From positions 34,426,575-34,490,574 of the forward strand of contig NC_062221.1 of assembly GCF_902686445.1 (NCBI RefSeq): a stretch of 64,000 nucleotides of DNA. The letters run 5' to 3'. Origin of the DNA: Sciurus carolinensis (lineage: Eukaryota > Chordata > Mammalia > Rodentia > Sciuridae). Below, piece by piece: positions 10,193 to 22,820 of this stretch (position 1 is its first letter; each line of letters starts with the position of its first letter). The notes below the pieces were generated by a model, which made no database searches, had not been told where the DNA came from, and was given only the letters and a program-made list of their open reading frames with translations. The translations under genes were made by a program, and so were the position numbers.

Positions 10193-11083
10193 TGTTATGA
10201 TCTGGAAATGAGGTGTCCCCCAAAAGCTCATGTGTGATACAATGCAAGAAGGTTCAGAGGAGAAATGATGGGGTTGTGAGAGTTTTAGTCCAATCAGTGA
10301 TTTAATCATCTGGTAGGAATTAACTGAGTGGTAACCAAAGGGGTAGGGTATAGCTGGAGGAGGTGGGAATTGGGGCGTGACTTTAGGTATATATTTATAT
10401 CTGTTGAGTGGAGACTCTCTGCTTCCTGATGATGTGAATTGCTTCCCTCTGCCACACACTTTTCTGCCATGATATCCAGCCTCACCTGTGGAATGGAGCT
10501 GGCCTTTTATGAACTAGGACCTCTTGTAATGTATAAAGTTGCTCCCCTGCCCATTCCGTTGCAGTCATTTTCCCCGCCTCCCAACTACTGGTCAATCTGT
10601 GAACATCCTAGTCAGCTATTGGTTCATCAGTCAGCTTGCAAGTATCCTTCTCCATTATTGGTCCCCTGTTAGCTGGGCAGAATTCAACCACCATCTTTCC
10701 CTTCTTGCTTTTCTCTCCTACACACTTGCTTTTCCTCTTCCTCACTTTCCACTCTTTCTAGCACGTGCCCTTTCTCTTTCCTTTCTCTTTTACCCTCATT
10801 TTCTCTCTTACCCTGCAGGGAGACACTCTGTTTGCTTAATAAATTCCCTCATGTGATTTCCTGTGTCTGTCGTGGATTTCTGGGAGTTATTGTTGAGCCA
10901 CAACTGAGACCGGGCGTAAGAGCACCAGTTCCGTCGGAGGGGCTGGAGCTACCGTGGGTCCGAGCTGAGCTGCATTTTTCCTTACACTTCTGAAACCAGG
11001 AGCCCTCAAATTAAGTTTGCCTCCTCTATAATTGTGCTGGTCAGATCCTATTAGTCACAGCAACAAGAAATCTGACTAAAACA
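10193..11083 (+). mobile_element. MaLR-type solo LTR, interrupted by another LTR
   Basis: Pieces 10193-10524 and 10987-11083 together match the LTR copy at 43389-43819: TGTTATG start, the ccccaaaagctcatgtgtga block, and the end with ctgactaaaaca. The layout (start motif, ending close to agccaaataaac-type MaLR ends) fits ERVL-MaLR LTRs such as MST/MLT1. Flanks CATGA (10188-10192) and CAAGA (11084-11088) match at four of five bases, the 5-bp size expected for MaLR. The interruption is the solo LTR at 10525-10986. Confidence 0.75.
10525..10986 (+). mobile_element. Solo LTR of the gammaretrovirus-like family, nested in the MaLR LTR
   Basis: The 462-bp LTR begins TGTAATGTATAAAG and ends CATTTTTCCTTACA. 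It shares with the provirus LTRs the U3 block agctattggttcatcagtca (inverted CCAAT), the start, and the end. A polyadenylation signal lies in gcttaataaattccc (about 10839). Flanks CCTCT (10520-10524) and CTTCT (10987-10991) agree at four of five bases, consistent with the 5-bp duplication seen for this family at 4374-4799. A CT-rich block (10700-10815) gives the accidental 105-codon frame at 10539-10856. Confidence 0.82.
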
Positions 11084-12765
11084 CAAGAATCTAGTAAATC
11101 TTTATGTCTAAATGGTTCACATATGGGATTGTGAGCCTTGACCATATACGACTACAGGAACTACACTTAAACGTCGTAAATAGAAAATCCCCAGGCCCAG
11201 CAGAGCAGACACGGGAAGAGGATATTGCTCCCCTAAAAGCATAGTAAACAGTTTAAGACATTGGACCTTGATATTTCATAGTATATTAAAGAACAACCTA
11301 AACTGGAACAAGTATACAGCACCATCGTTGACTTTGACTTCTCTAAGGGAGAGTTTTAAAATTGCTGTGCAAGGAGGTGGAGCCCAAATGGAGAGTGATT
11401 ATTTTGCTAAGGTGGATAGAAATTGTGGGCAGGGTCTAAAGAAGAAGGAATGACAAAGAACCCTGGTAATTTGCTGAAGGCTTCCTGTCAAGTGGAATTC
11501 TGAACTACACCTAGTCCAAGGACAGATTGTATATGTCCACAGATTCTTTAAAGAATAGCAAAGAACAGCTACAGGTAAGTGAGAAAGATTTCCTAAGTAA
11601 TGTTTAAAAAGAGACAGAAATTCTGACCTGGTCCAAGTTATTATTTAAACTAGCATCTAATCATTAGTTTATGAATAAAGTCAACAGCAAAATATACTTT
11701 AAGACATTTGAAGATTTAAATATATATTGAATTTTAGTTGTTAAGAAATTATTGTTAATGTTAGGTAGGATTATGATATGGTGTTAACAAAATGTCCTCT
11801 TTATTAAGATACATAGAGAGGCAATTAAGATATTTTCCAAATGAGCTACTTCTAAGTTGCACCATAAATAGGCTATGTTTATAATTGAGAGATAGGCTTG
11901 ATAGTAAAAAAAAAAATAATACGAGGACTATTCGAATGGTTTAACACTCAGAATTTTTAAGGTGCACATTAGGGGCAGAGAAGTGTTAGTTACATTTGAC
12001 ATCTTACTTACTAGCCTGATAGAGAAGAGAGAATAATGTTCTTTCTCCCTTTTTCTGCCTCATTTTGAAACAAGCTGATGATCCTGGAGAAATGAACTGT
12101 CAGGAGTAGAGAAATCTGTCAGCAAAACAAAAACATTAGAGTGGAGTGTCTTGGGAAGTTATTTATCATGAAGGAGACTACTTTTTGAAAATTAATATCA
12201 CACTGCTAGGTAAAATAAATTGTTGACCTAACTGAAATAATTATTTGGTTATACAGGGAAATAGTATTTGTGATTAAGTATCAATATATTATATAGAAGA
12301 TTTTGAAATATATTTAGGTGTTCTACTATACTCCAACTTTGCAGTGATTCAGCATTTCCCAGGAACAGAAATAATTCTATATTGGTCATGTTTATGTGTC
12401 TATTAGATTTTTCTATTGTGCTACAAAATAGGTATTTGAGTATTCCTGAGACACTCAATTTTAATTGAGATGTGTGAGTGCTGTTGAGGTCAGAGGATAA
12501 GTAGTGATATTAACTGAATAAATAGGCAACAGGACCTATGAAAATTTTAGTTTATTGATGAAGTCGAATTACCTTTTCTCCATAAACTTCATTAAGTTAA
12601 CCCTTAGAAGAAAACATTAAGAAAATTTACATTCTTATTTAGATTTTGAAATACTCCATTCAGGGAAGATTTAAAAGATATTATTTTTAAAGAATTCTGT
12701 GTTAACAGTGTTATCTCTCTTGATTACAATATCTCTGTTATTTATGTACTGTGCAATCTTTTCTT
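11084..12765. other. AT-rich spacer, no recognised feature
   Basis: I see no gene, RNA or clear repeat. The 61-codon frame at 11268-11453 and the antisense 69-codon frame at 12249-12458 have no recognisable motif. A short A-run lies near 11908-11918. Confidence 0.45.
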
Positions 12766-12774
12766 TAACTACTT

Positions 12775-12927
12775 GGTCTTTTTTTTTTTTTTGTACTGGG
12801 AATTGAACCCACAGGTACATCCCCAGCCCTTTTTATTTATCATTTTGAGACAGTGTCTCAATACATTTCTTAGGAACTTGATAATTTGCTGAGGCTATCC
12901 TTGAACTTGTGTGCCACCATGCCTGGC
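12775..12927 (-). mobile_element. B1-dID type SINE with 9-bp target duplication
   Basis: On the plus strand this starts as a T-run, then gtactgggaattgaacccac (ID-like half, reversed), then attttgagacagtgtctca and the B1-like half ending gtgccaccatgcctggc. TAACTACTT occurs on both sides (12766-12774 and 12928-12936). It is shorter than a full copy, so internally deleted. Confidence 0.85.
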
Positions 12928-13199
12928 TAACTACTTAATTTTGAACCAAGTTTGTATTCACAGAACTTTGCAAATATTGTATAGAGAATCACATGTCTGG
13001 TTTACCAGTTTTCCCTACTGGTTACATTTTAAGTGATTCTACTACAATATCAACACTAGGAAATTAATATTGGAACAATACGTTTATGTTTTTGTGTTTT
13101 CTTTTTCCTCTTTTGAGGTCTATTTGTTTTTAGTCATGAGGAGTGATTTTCAATTGAAAATTGGACATTTAGGATATTATATTATGGAATCCTTGTTCT

Positions 13200-13740
13200 T
13201 ATTTAAACATTTGTTTTAGCTGGGTTTCTCTGGCACCACTATAGCAAAGGAAGGGGGAATTTATCACCTGGTGACTGTCAGGTGGGTGTAGATGTCTCAA
13301 AGACTTTATTCACACCTGGAGTGGAACTCCTCCCTATTTCTGTGAAGTGGTGGGATTTGTGTCTCCCACCCAGACTTTCACTAATCCTTCTGGCTTGATA
13401 GGCTAGGAGTACATCAGTGCTGTGCCCCACATTGTGTGTTCTGACTACTGGGAAAGGTAACTGACCCATCATTGCTGGGCAATGGTGAAAGTCCTGGTGA
13501 TCTAATAGGCTCCTTTGACATAGTCCCAGTGAAAAGGGGAAAAGGCAGGCTTCCTGAGGACATGAAAAACCCTAACTTCCTACATGACCTTCTGTAAAAC
13601 AACCCCGCCGTGTGCATCAGGGATGAAGGGAGTGGACATGTTATAGTGGTAGCTAAGGAAGATTTCTAAGCCCTTCCCTGTCTTTACTGGTGTGGGTAAG
13701 AGTGGTAATCATAGTTTTTATGTGTATTTAGAAAGACTGA
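13200..13740 (-). repeat. Unclassified higher-GC block, possibly an antisense LTR
   Basis: This block is visibly richer in G and C than its surroundings and contains, on the minus strand, gtgaataaagtctttgag, a polyadenylation-like signal followed by about 100 bases. This would fit an LTR in minus orientation, but I could not find TG...CA ends with a duplication. Two overlapping antisense frames (13278-13472 and 13414-13617) show no domain. It could also be an old processed transcript or an unknown repeat. Confidence 0.3.
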
Positions 13741-16700
13741 TTAAATGTTCTGCATCAAGATAGACCAGGATACATTGAACCTTTCCTGGTTCTTGGTCTA
13801 GGGGAGACCAAGCTTTGTCTTTTTTTTTTTTTTTTTTTTTTCTTACTTACTTACTTGTGCATAATTATCTATGTCCACTTATTCTAGGTTACTTGCTTCC
13901 ACAGCTCCATATCTGAGATATGTAAACCATAAATGAAACTGAGGAAACTTACCACCCTGTCATTCCTTAGACCCTAAGAGCTCTAGCCACTCTGACTCCA
14001 TGTCTGCACATATAACATATATGAACATAAAATATATAAAACAGATATACATAATATATATAAAATGTATATACATGTACATATATACATGGAAGTGCTA
14101 AATGAACCATGCTTTGGGTTTACAAAAATTAAACCAAGTTGATAAATTCCAAGGAGGATAATAAAGAACCATATTTTAACTTTGCAGGAATGAGCAAAGA
14201 TGAAGATTATCTACTACAATTTTAATAATATCAGCCAAGAAGTTTCTCAGTTCAGAATTTAAATCAACAAAAGCAAAATAATTACTGAAATTATTCTCCA
14301 CAGCAAGTTGGAGGATGTTAGTTTTACCTTCACCTCTAGAAAGAAAACTTTCCTATAAACAACAACAAACTATTTTTATACATTCTACCCATTCACACAG
14401 AGGAGGAAGAAGATAGATTAATCTGGTATATTTACCCGTGTGTGAAAATATTTTCTAAGTAAAAATCCAAGTAGACACACAAGTTAAATAGACTTTGATA
14501 GCTACATTTCTCTCTTTTTGCAAAAGTTAAATGTTAACATTAATTTAACATTTCCTTCCACATGATTTATATGAATTGAAGATTAAAATAAATTAAAAAT
14601 TTATTTTTTATGATAATTCTCACCAGGAGTTTATGCTCATTCACTTATTAGAAGTGTCAGTGCAATGAGACACCAACCTCACAGAGTTTTATATTTTATG
14701 TTGACTTTTTTTAATGTTTTATTGACCTACTCATAAATAAAATTTGAGAAATTAGTATTCCTATTTATCATTTTTATTCCTGGATTTAAGTCTAAAGTAC
14801 AAACTATGTAATATATATAACAAAGTGACATTATAGCATATTTATTTGAACCTGTTCTAGAATAAAACTTCAAAATATGGGATTAAAGCTTAGATTTCTA
14901 CAAAAGCTACATATACACTTAACATTAAATGACATTTAATAATAAATGATAATCAAAATTGAAGTTATTGACAGATAACGTATAAAGCAATCATGTATCT
15001 TCCTTTTTGGTTTAAAAATAGCACATTAAAAATAGTCTCTGAAATTCCACAAATAATTTACATTAATAAAATATTGTTTTAACACTTTTAATTTCTAGGG
15101 AAAATAAGAACACAAAACAAGTAAAAAGAACATTTGTATAGAGATACATTAAATGTCGTGTTCTCTATAAGCCCTCATTTCATCAAAAACACGATTAATT
15201 TTATAACGAGATTTATATAGTAACAAGAGACAAATTATTTAAAAACCAACAAATAATTAAGAAGAAATCTAATATCATGGAATGAACCAATGTCTGGAAT
15301 CTGAGAAATATGGATTATAACTGTAGTTCATTCTCTAACAAACTGCAAGGTTATCAGTAGATTACTATTCCTTTGTAAAAATCTATAAAGTCTCATGGGT
15401 ACTTTACAAAGAAATGTTAATTAGCTGGATTGTGGTAATCATCTCACAATATGTATATCTTTAATATATGAGGATAGTGTTGTAAGCTTTATGATTTTTT
15501 TATTTGTTACACATCAGCAAAATTGGGGTGAGAAATGAATAGGACCTCTGTGGAGATAAAAGTAGAAATTCAGTAGGCACCAAAATCCTCCCACTTTCTC
15601 TCATCTCATATCTTTAAAACATAGGACTAGGACAGTCCCAGAATTTGTAAAGAACTCACAAAAGTACTTGGTGTGAATTCTGTGTCTTCACTTATTCTTA
15701 GATTATTTTTTCAAATCATAGGAAAATGGAATTAAAATAAATTTTTAACTTGGATGATAGAAAAGTAAAGACATTATTGTTGTATATTTGCTTTACATAC
15801 ATCAAACATGTTGTATTATTAAGTCTCACTCTTGTCCCATGAGTTTTTTTTTTTTTTTTCCTGCTTTGCTGAGGTTGAAACTGATACACAAAGGGAATAA
15901 TTAAATTATCCTAAAATGTTTAGCCACAGAGGCAAATTTTCAATATTATATCACTTTAAGTTAAAAATTCATACATTTTTTTCTCATCCATTTCATTGTC
16001 TATTCTGTTGATTGATATGAAGAAAAAAGTCTGTTTTAAGTCAATCATAAATTTCTACCTGGCACTGGCTTAATGTAATTAACATGGAATTAATATTTAT
16101 GTAATTTTGAAGATTTTTTTTTCAGTCAAATTGCTCTTTGATGTTTGTGGAAATAATTCAAAGTTAATCCTAAATATACTCTTGTTCTAAATGACTTTTT
16201 TTAAATTAAAAAAAACCTACAAACTTGAAAGTTAAACATTTTAATAAATTAGACAATTCCAAATATAGACTAACTATTCTCACATTTGTTCACTCATCTG
16301 CTAAAAAAAAACACAAGTATTAATTTACTATGTGTATGTACGCTGGTGAACAAAAACAGACCCATTGCCTGTACTCAGAGTGCATCCTGAGAGACAAAAT
16401 ACAGCGCCAATAATATTTTTTTTAATTTGAAAAATAAGTGCCCTAAAATCAGCAATATATGTGAAATTCAAACTCTACAACATAACAGTTTTAAAAGCCA
16501 ATTCAGTGATGTACATGTCATATATAATTTAGTTTGTAGGTTAGCATGATATCAAAAGTAAGTGAATATTAATAGAAAATAAAAGGATCAAACTACTGAG
16601 CTTATTCACTCTACAAAATTGAGGAGCCAGAGAGGCTGGAGGAAATAATAAGTAGATCATCAGTAGTTAGAAGTTATTAGCAACTTTCTGTAGGAAAAAA

Positions 16701-17329
16701 AAAAATCATGTTTTCAAAAGTAGTATTTTCCTAACATTTTGTTTCACTGAAGGTTTTGACCCTGATGGTTGCAATTTAATTTGAGGGCTTGGGTTCACTA
16801 ATCTAAGCACCTCATCTTAATTGGTCACTGGTCTCCCTTGTCTCTGGTTTAGGGATAGCAATCAATTCTTTTCCTCACAGGTGATCACTATTTCCACTGG
16901 AGGCAATAACCTCCATAGTTTCTCCCCTCTCTTTCTCTCTGTCTTTCTTGTGGGGCTGTGAATGGAGAATTTCTTAATTTGAGCTTTACTATGCATTCAT
17001 ATATAAAAATGATGTTTATCTGTTGTCCAAAATTTTAGTTCAGATGACTATGATTTTTCATGGTCTTACTTTTTGTATAATTATACATATAAGCATAATA
17101 TCTTCATTTAAAATGAATTTTTATTTAATTTATAATGTACCATCATTGTTAAAAACAAATTTTAAGCTTTATAAGTTACATTAGTCTTCAAAAATTCACT
17201 CTGTCAGTTTATATGCACACATGGGCTTCTAAGAATTAAACTGATGTTTATGTTTATTTTAATATAAGTCTAGGAGCTATTTATTTCACATATGTCAAGA
17301 ATATATATGTTTGCAGTGTAGTATAACAT
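13741..17329. other. AT-rich spacer with poly(T) and TA-rich patches
   Basis: No gene is visible. A 22-base T-run (13820-13841) is followed by three cttac-type repeats. An AT-rich stretch with many TATA words spans 14008-14095. Other T-runs occur at about 15845-15859. None of the short frames carries a recognisable motif. Confidence 0.45.
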
Positions 17330-17386
17330 CTTCCACTTGCAGGCTAGGCAAGTACTCTACCACTAAGCCATAGACCCAGTTCCAAA
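17330..17386 (-). mobile_element. ID-like SINE fragment
   Basis: The plus-strand text aggctaggcaagtactctac cactaagcc...cccag is the reverse of an ID/tRNA-Ala-derived core. Only about 55 bases remain, without a tail. Confidence 0.7.
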
Positions 17387-17489
17387 AAACAAAGTTCTGT
17401 TTGTTTTTCTTTGCAAATGTCAAATAGATGACCTGATGGTAAACAGCTGAGTGCATTAGAAATGTTTATTACTTTTTAAAGTTTTCCAA

Positions 17490-17594
17490 GGGCTGGGGAG
17501 ATAGCTCAGTTGGTAGAGTGCTTGCCTTGTAAGCATAAGGCCCTGGGTTCGATCCCCAGCACCCAAAAAAAAAAAAAAAAAAAAAAATCAGGAT
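17490..17594 (+). mobile_element. ID SINE, young, perfect 12-bp target duplication
   Basis: The tRNA-Ala-derived body (gggctggggagatagctcag to ccccagcaccc) is followed by about 23 A. RNA polymerase III box A (tagctcagttgg, 17502-17513) and box B (ggttcgatccc, 17546-17556) are both intact. AAAGTTTTCCAA flanks it (17478-17489, 17595-17606). It resembles a tRNA gene but ends in a poly(A) tail and has lost the cloverleaf, so it is a SINE. The intact boxes and perfect duplication suggest a recent insertion. Confidence 0.93.
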
Positions 17595-17606
17595 AAAGTT
17601 TTCCAA

Positions 17607-18149
17607 ATACGTTCACCTAATTCTTCAAAATAGCAATTCTGTCTGTGGAACAATTGAAATCGCATTTTCTGGATCTTCCAGCAATTCCTCTTTTGTTGTC
17701 TTTCAAATAGCTCTTCCAATTTCGTTAAGGAATTAAACAGTAATTTTATCATTGACTATCTTGTACTATCCCTCAAATTATCTAATTTCCAGAGATCTTC
17801 AAAGTTATCTACTGTTTCAGATTTCACTTGGTTTAATAGTTCTTGTTTATGTAATTTCATTCAATGCTGTCTCATATTATGCCAGTATATTCAAAGAATA
17901 AATGTGATTATTCTACAACATTGTTAAATTTAAGTATTTCATCCTGGTTGTGGCAGAAGTTATACAATGTCAGAAGGACAATACCAAAGAGCACAACATT
18001 AATAATCTCAAGGAGTTTACAGATGTCCTTAAATCCTATCTGTTCTTGTGTGAATCAAATATTTTTCTATTTCCTACCCCAAACACTGATAGGAGAATGT
18101 AGGAAGGGAATTCCCTGTCACATCCAAAGTGGATGAGGGAAAGGGTTTC
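17607..18149. other. Spacer, no recognised feature
   Basis: This is plain AT-rich sequence. The 90-codon frame at 17864-18136 has no recognisable domain and ends at the edge of the next repeat. Confidence 0.45.
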
Positions 18150-18555
18150 TGTTGGAAGACAGTGCCAGCCATTGATTAATCACTAAGAATCTTACCTAAT
18201 TGAGTAAACACAAAAGCCAATAAACTTTTCAAATGGGAGGAGGCATGACTGGATTGGGCCAGGCCAAGATCTGGCCCCTAACAAGATGGAGAAGCTCACC
18301 TTCCCTTTATTTATATTCACACAGGTAAAGGGGGACCAGGAGAGACTTCTTCTGTAAGAACAGGATGGGGAGCAGTTAGGGAACTCATTTGCCTGAGAAT
18401 TAGCATTTCCTCAGGGGTGAGCCACCTCTGTACTGGGTCACCTACCCAGGTTATCTGAAAACAGTCTCTCATGACTGCCAGTTCCTGCTAGTCAGACCTC
18501 TGTATCCCATGGCTCAGCCAAGTCTGATTCTGCTAAACATGGATGGCTTCCCACA
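18150..18555 (-). mobile_element. Probable solo LTR, antisense (ERVK-like?)
   Basis: The 406-bp block is bounded by a 9-bp near-perfect inverted repeat, TGTTGGAAG at 18150 and CTTCCCACA ending at 18555, in an AT-rich setting but itself GC-richer. On the minus strand it begins TGTGGGAAGCCATCC, similar in style to ERVK/IAP-type LTRs, and has gaatataaataaagg as TATA-like motif. I could not find a matching target-site duplication, so the ends may be off. A plus-strand AATAAA at about 18220 leaves orientation open. Confidence 0.5.
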
Positions 18556-21449
18556 GAAGAACACAAGCTGTATTGATTTTAGTTAATCATTCATTTTAGT
18601 GGATTTCCACTATACAATAGACCCCTTTTCCTGGCCTTTTAATCAATTATGGTTTGTAATATAATATAGTAAGCTCCTTTAAGTTAATTTGTGTTTATAA
18701 TGTTCATAAGCTAATGAATTGGCTTACCATAGACCTGCATATCATTAGAAGCTTATGTTTGGAAGATTTATCATCCAGAATATATGTTTTTATGTCCTAG
18801 AGCACTTCTCCCTTCTAGAATGTTCTTCAGCATATTAGAATAATTCTCTTGAAATTATGAACAAGGAATGATTTCCTAGTCACTCAGCTTCTCTTTACAT
18901 TTCTTCTGACAAACTATTACTTTTCTTTTTTAAAAAGAAAATCCCTGAATAAGCATATATTCATGTTGTGCTTTCATGTTTATTTGCCTTAAATATCAGC
19001 TACTTCATATAATCAGTACATGGATGTTAGAATTTTATCCACAATCATGTTTTCATGATTCTCATATTTTTTGAGTATCTACTGACATTTAGAGAATGAC
19101 ATCAGTCGCTTTACAGTTTTTTGTACATGAATTTCAAAATATTTATACTTAATAGGGTACTCTCTAAAATACACACAGATATATTTATATCTGTATCTAT
19201 ATCTATATACACAAATATTTATGCATATCATGAATGCTCAATGATTCAATTCTTACATTTGATTTGTCTAACTGCACATTTTTAATATAAAATTACCATT
19301 TCTAAAACTTCTTCACCAATGTAAATATCTATCTATTTGCATGTTGTTTTTAGTTTCACTTGTATATAAAGGAATCATTTAAGTCTTATCCAAGAGGATT
19401 TGCAAAGGCAGAGGACAGACAATTTGCTGAATTTCTGCGAAGCTTTATATATTTGTCATTATACAGAATTATTATCATCATGATATTTATTTCACTTCAT
19501 ATTCAGACTTTCTATATTACTTTATTATCACAAAGTTCCTCTATGTGGGTGATTACTTAATCAAAGGAAATCACATATTGTCACCTGGAGAGAAAAAAAA
19601 TTAATATGTACTTCAAGATTTCATAATTAGAATGGAGTATACCTATAAATAATGATAATCATAAACAGAACTATTTAGGGAACTTCCCCTTTCAGAAGTG
19701 TTTCAATAATTCAAAGTTTCCTTAAACTATTATTCAAATACTGCTTGTCTACAAATAAACAAAGCAGAGTGCCTGATCTATTTTTTTTCTGAAATATCTA
19801 AAGCTCTTTGTGTCTGTTTTAAGCTTCTAGCTTTATGTCCTCTATCAAAGTAGTACTAACTTTATATTAACTTATATATGCTGTCAAAATCAGTTTCAAT
19901 TGTTGACGGAATAGGACACTCAACAATTCAAAACACTGTGTCAAGATTTTCTTTTCTATCTTGAAAATTAGTACTACTTTTTTAGTCGTCAGCAGGTCTC
20001 TCAACAGAATGCATGTAAATTCATAACCATAACCATTGCAGAATATCATTATTTTCCTATTACCTTCCATATAAGAGGTTTTATGAGGTAATCAGTACAT
20101 CTGCCAATACTTTGATATAAGACTCTGATTAGAGCATTCAACATTTTTTATTCTTCATTCATTGGCAGTCTTGCGCTTCTGCTTTTCCTCAGGGTAAGGA
20201 GAGAGCAATTTATAACGTCCCATAGGCAAGGAGGGTGATGACCAATATCTATGCTGGAGGAACCCCAAATATTCCATATTAGAGCCACACACATGTACAT
20301 ATACTCAGCAGGCATTTTATGACTCGTGTTAATCCATTTGCCTATAGACCAGGGACTTTTGACTGTTTTTTTGTATGTTTGACTCTGTGTTTTAATTTTA
20401 TTTTGCTGTAACAGCAATTTAATTATTTGTTCAAAGTAAAATAACTATTAAAACACTGATTCAATAGTTTCACATGACTCTACATAGTCAACTCAGTTTG
20501 CTAGTTGGAGGTGGGATCATGAGCTTGAGCTGTACCAGCTTTTTCTCCACTTTTCCTGGGGGGTACTATGGAAGTCCTAGTGGGAAGAGAAACAACAACA
20601 ACAAACAAACAAACAAAAACCCAAAGACAAACCAACCATGTACAAACAAACCCGGCCTTCAATGCACATTTGGGCAGTGCTACCTAGACTTTTCTATGGC
20701 AGGTGGGAGTGGTTGATGCTGGCTTATTGTGAAGGGAAATGATATTTCATTGTTACTGTAGGTTAATCATGAAGTGGTCCTTTCACCAAGGTAGTTAGGG
20801 AGGTGTTTGAAAATCAGACATTAACTAACATGATGAGTTTTCACACATTTTCCCCAAGTGATAATTGCAACATAAGAATCAAGAGACATTTAAGTGTTAC
20901 ATATTTTAAATGAGGCTCTCAATATTTTCTAAGAGTGGGATCCTTATTCAAATGCATGGATCAAATCTTGTACCAAAACAAATTGCATTTAAGATAGTCA
21001 ATTTATTTTTAAAAGAAATCCTCGAAAAGGTGACAATACACATGAAAGCAAACTGACTGACTTCTTCAGATTGAATTAGTTTATTGGCCAAATTAAAGGC
21101 AGAAGAGGCCCCACAGAAAATGATTAGTATCAGAAACTGTGGCTACTTCTAACAAGAGCGATAAGGATTGAGAATTGGTACATTTTTAGGATTGTGTAAT
21201 GTTCTTAATACTTTGAATCAAAATATAGTTTAAAACTGAAGAGTTGCTATAGTACACAAAAGAAAGGAAACTAAGAAGAGAGGGAGGAGGGAGAAGAGAG
21301 AAAAAAAATAAGCAGATAAAATGATCCTTCTGAATAATTTAAAATCTATTCAAAATGATATGTTTAATTAGACAAGAAAGGAAAGGGTACCAACACATAG
21401 GATTTAAAAACTAGTTAGCTTGAACTCTATTAGACCATTTAAAACAGTA
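18556..21449. other. AT-rich spacer with a small simple repeat
   Basis: I see no gene. A short TATCTA-type tract lies at 19180-19212 and an AAC/AAAC tract at 20590-20618. Frames at 19360-19560, 19867-20070, 20148-20417 and 20474-20716 are short, lack motifs and are taken as chance. Confidence 0.45.
20590..20618 (+). repeat. (AAC)n/(AAAC)n simple repeat
   Basis: Four AAC units pass directly into AAAC units. It may mark a decayed SINE or L1 tail, but no body is visible beside it. Confidence 0.8.
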
Positions 21450-21657
21450 TTTTTTTTTTTTTTTTGGTACTGGAAATGAAACCCAGGGGGCACTTTCTTT
21501 ACCACTGAGTCACAATCCCAGTTCTTGTTGTTGTTGTTGTTGTGTTTTCTTTTGAGGGAGGGTCTTACTAAATTGCTAAGTTGTCCTTGAAATTTTGGTC
21601 CTCCTGCCTCAGCCTCTCAAATTACTGGGATATAGGTATGTGTCAGTGCAGCTGGCT
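21450..21657 (-). mobile_element. B1-dID type SINE
   Basis: The plus strand shows a T-run, ggtactggaaatgaaaccca and accactgagtcacaatccca (ID half), a GTT microsatellite where the linker should be, then the B1-like half with cctcctgcctcagcctctca. The linker expansion (TTG)n at 21524-21542 is its one oddity. Confidence 0.85.
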
Positions 21658-21850
21658 TAATTATGCATATTTTCAGGGTGACATAAGTGTACATGCAAAT
21701 AGCGTACTTTGATCATATAGACTCCCATTACTTTCCTTACCTTCTCCAACTTGATGTCCTTCCTCTTCTCTAATAGTTCTCCTATTACTTTCACATCATC
21801 TTCCTCACCCCCCACAGATTCCACATATGAGGGAAAACTTACCCAATACT
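21658..21850 (-). mobile_element. L1 3'-end fragment, antisense
   Basis: The sequence tccacatatgagggaaaact and the preceding pyrimidine-rich text resemble the reverse complement of rodent L1 3' untranslated sequence. The boundaries are approximate and there is no coding part. Confidence 0.45.
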
Positions 21851-22820
21851 TGCCATAGTGTTACAATTAGTAACAAGCCGTAGAAGCAGTAGGCCACAGC
21901 ACATATCCTAGATGGGTAGTGATCTCTACAATGTAGATTTATGGAAGTACAATATGTGATTGCACAACAATTTTGTTAAAACCCTCCCTCCAGAGGACAT
22001 CCCTATCATTCAGTGATAGGTGACTCTCTATCTTTCTACTATAAATCCTACTTTAATTTCTAGGAACAACAATAGTACTGTCCATGCATGATTTTACAAT
22101 TCTCTGACACTCTCTAATCCCAATCTCGACTGTTTATCCATAGTCCTACCCTAGATTGCAGTTCTCAATGGCATTTGTACACTAAAATCACTTGGAATGT
22201 TTTTCTAAAATTAAAGAAGTGAATCATATTCTCAAAACTCATTGCTACTTTTCTACCTGTACCTGGGCTCATCATTTTGTTTTGTCTTCTCATAATATTT
22301 ACAGAGCTCTGTTGATCATCAAACCCCCCTTATGAACTTGAGCTCCATCATTACATGGTCCAGAATGCTATTTCTTATAAGTTTCTGATATATAATGCAT
22401 CCTCAGTTTTCCCTTCCTCATGGATCTTCCCTAGAAGCATACTAGGTTCCCAAATTGTAATTTAGGTACGGATTAGTTGAAATTCTATATTGTAGAAATG
22501 TTAGTGAGTGAAGCAGTGTTTTGACTCCCAGGCAGGCATTTTACTTAGCTTACCAGACCCTGTGACTTGTTAGGCAATTATTTTAAACATAGAGCTTATA
22601 AATGTCCAAAGTAAAATTTTCACCAAGCAAAATTCATACACATATACAGAATTTTAAAAATCAGTTTGGCCTTGGCTAAATATATTAATCATATAAGCTC
22701 CTCTCCCTTAAAAAATGTGATAGTCAATAAGATTTTAATTTTCATTGAATTACAGATACAGAAAGGTACACAGTGAAAACAATATTTTTGTTAAGTACTG
22801 TGTTTTTTTATATGTATATA
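21851..22820. other. Spacer, no recognised feature
   Basis: Ordinary AT-rich DNA; some of it may still be decayed L1 3' sequence, but I cannot show this. Confidence 0.4.

Noticed and set aside
17490..17566. tRNA-Ala gene
   Set aside because: Boxes A and B are present, but the body is followed by poly(A), flanked by a target duplication and cannot form a normal cloverleaf; it is an ID SINE.
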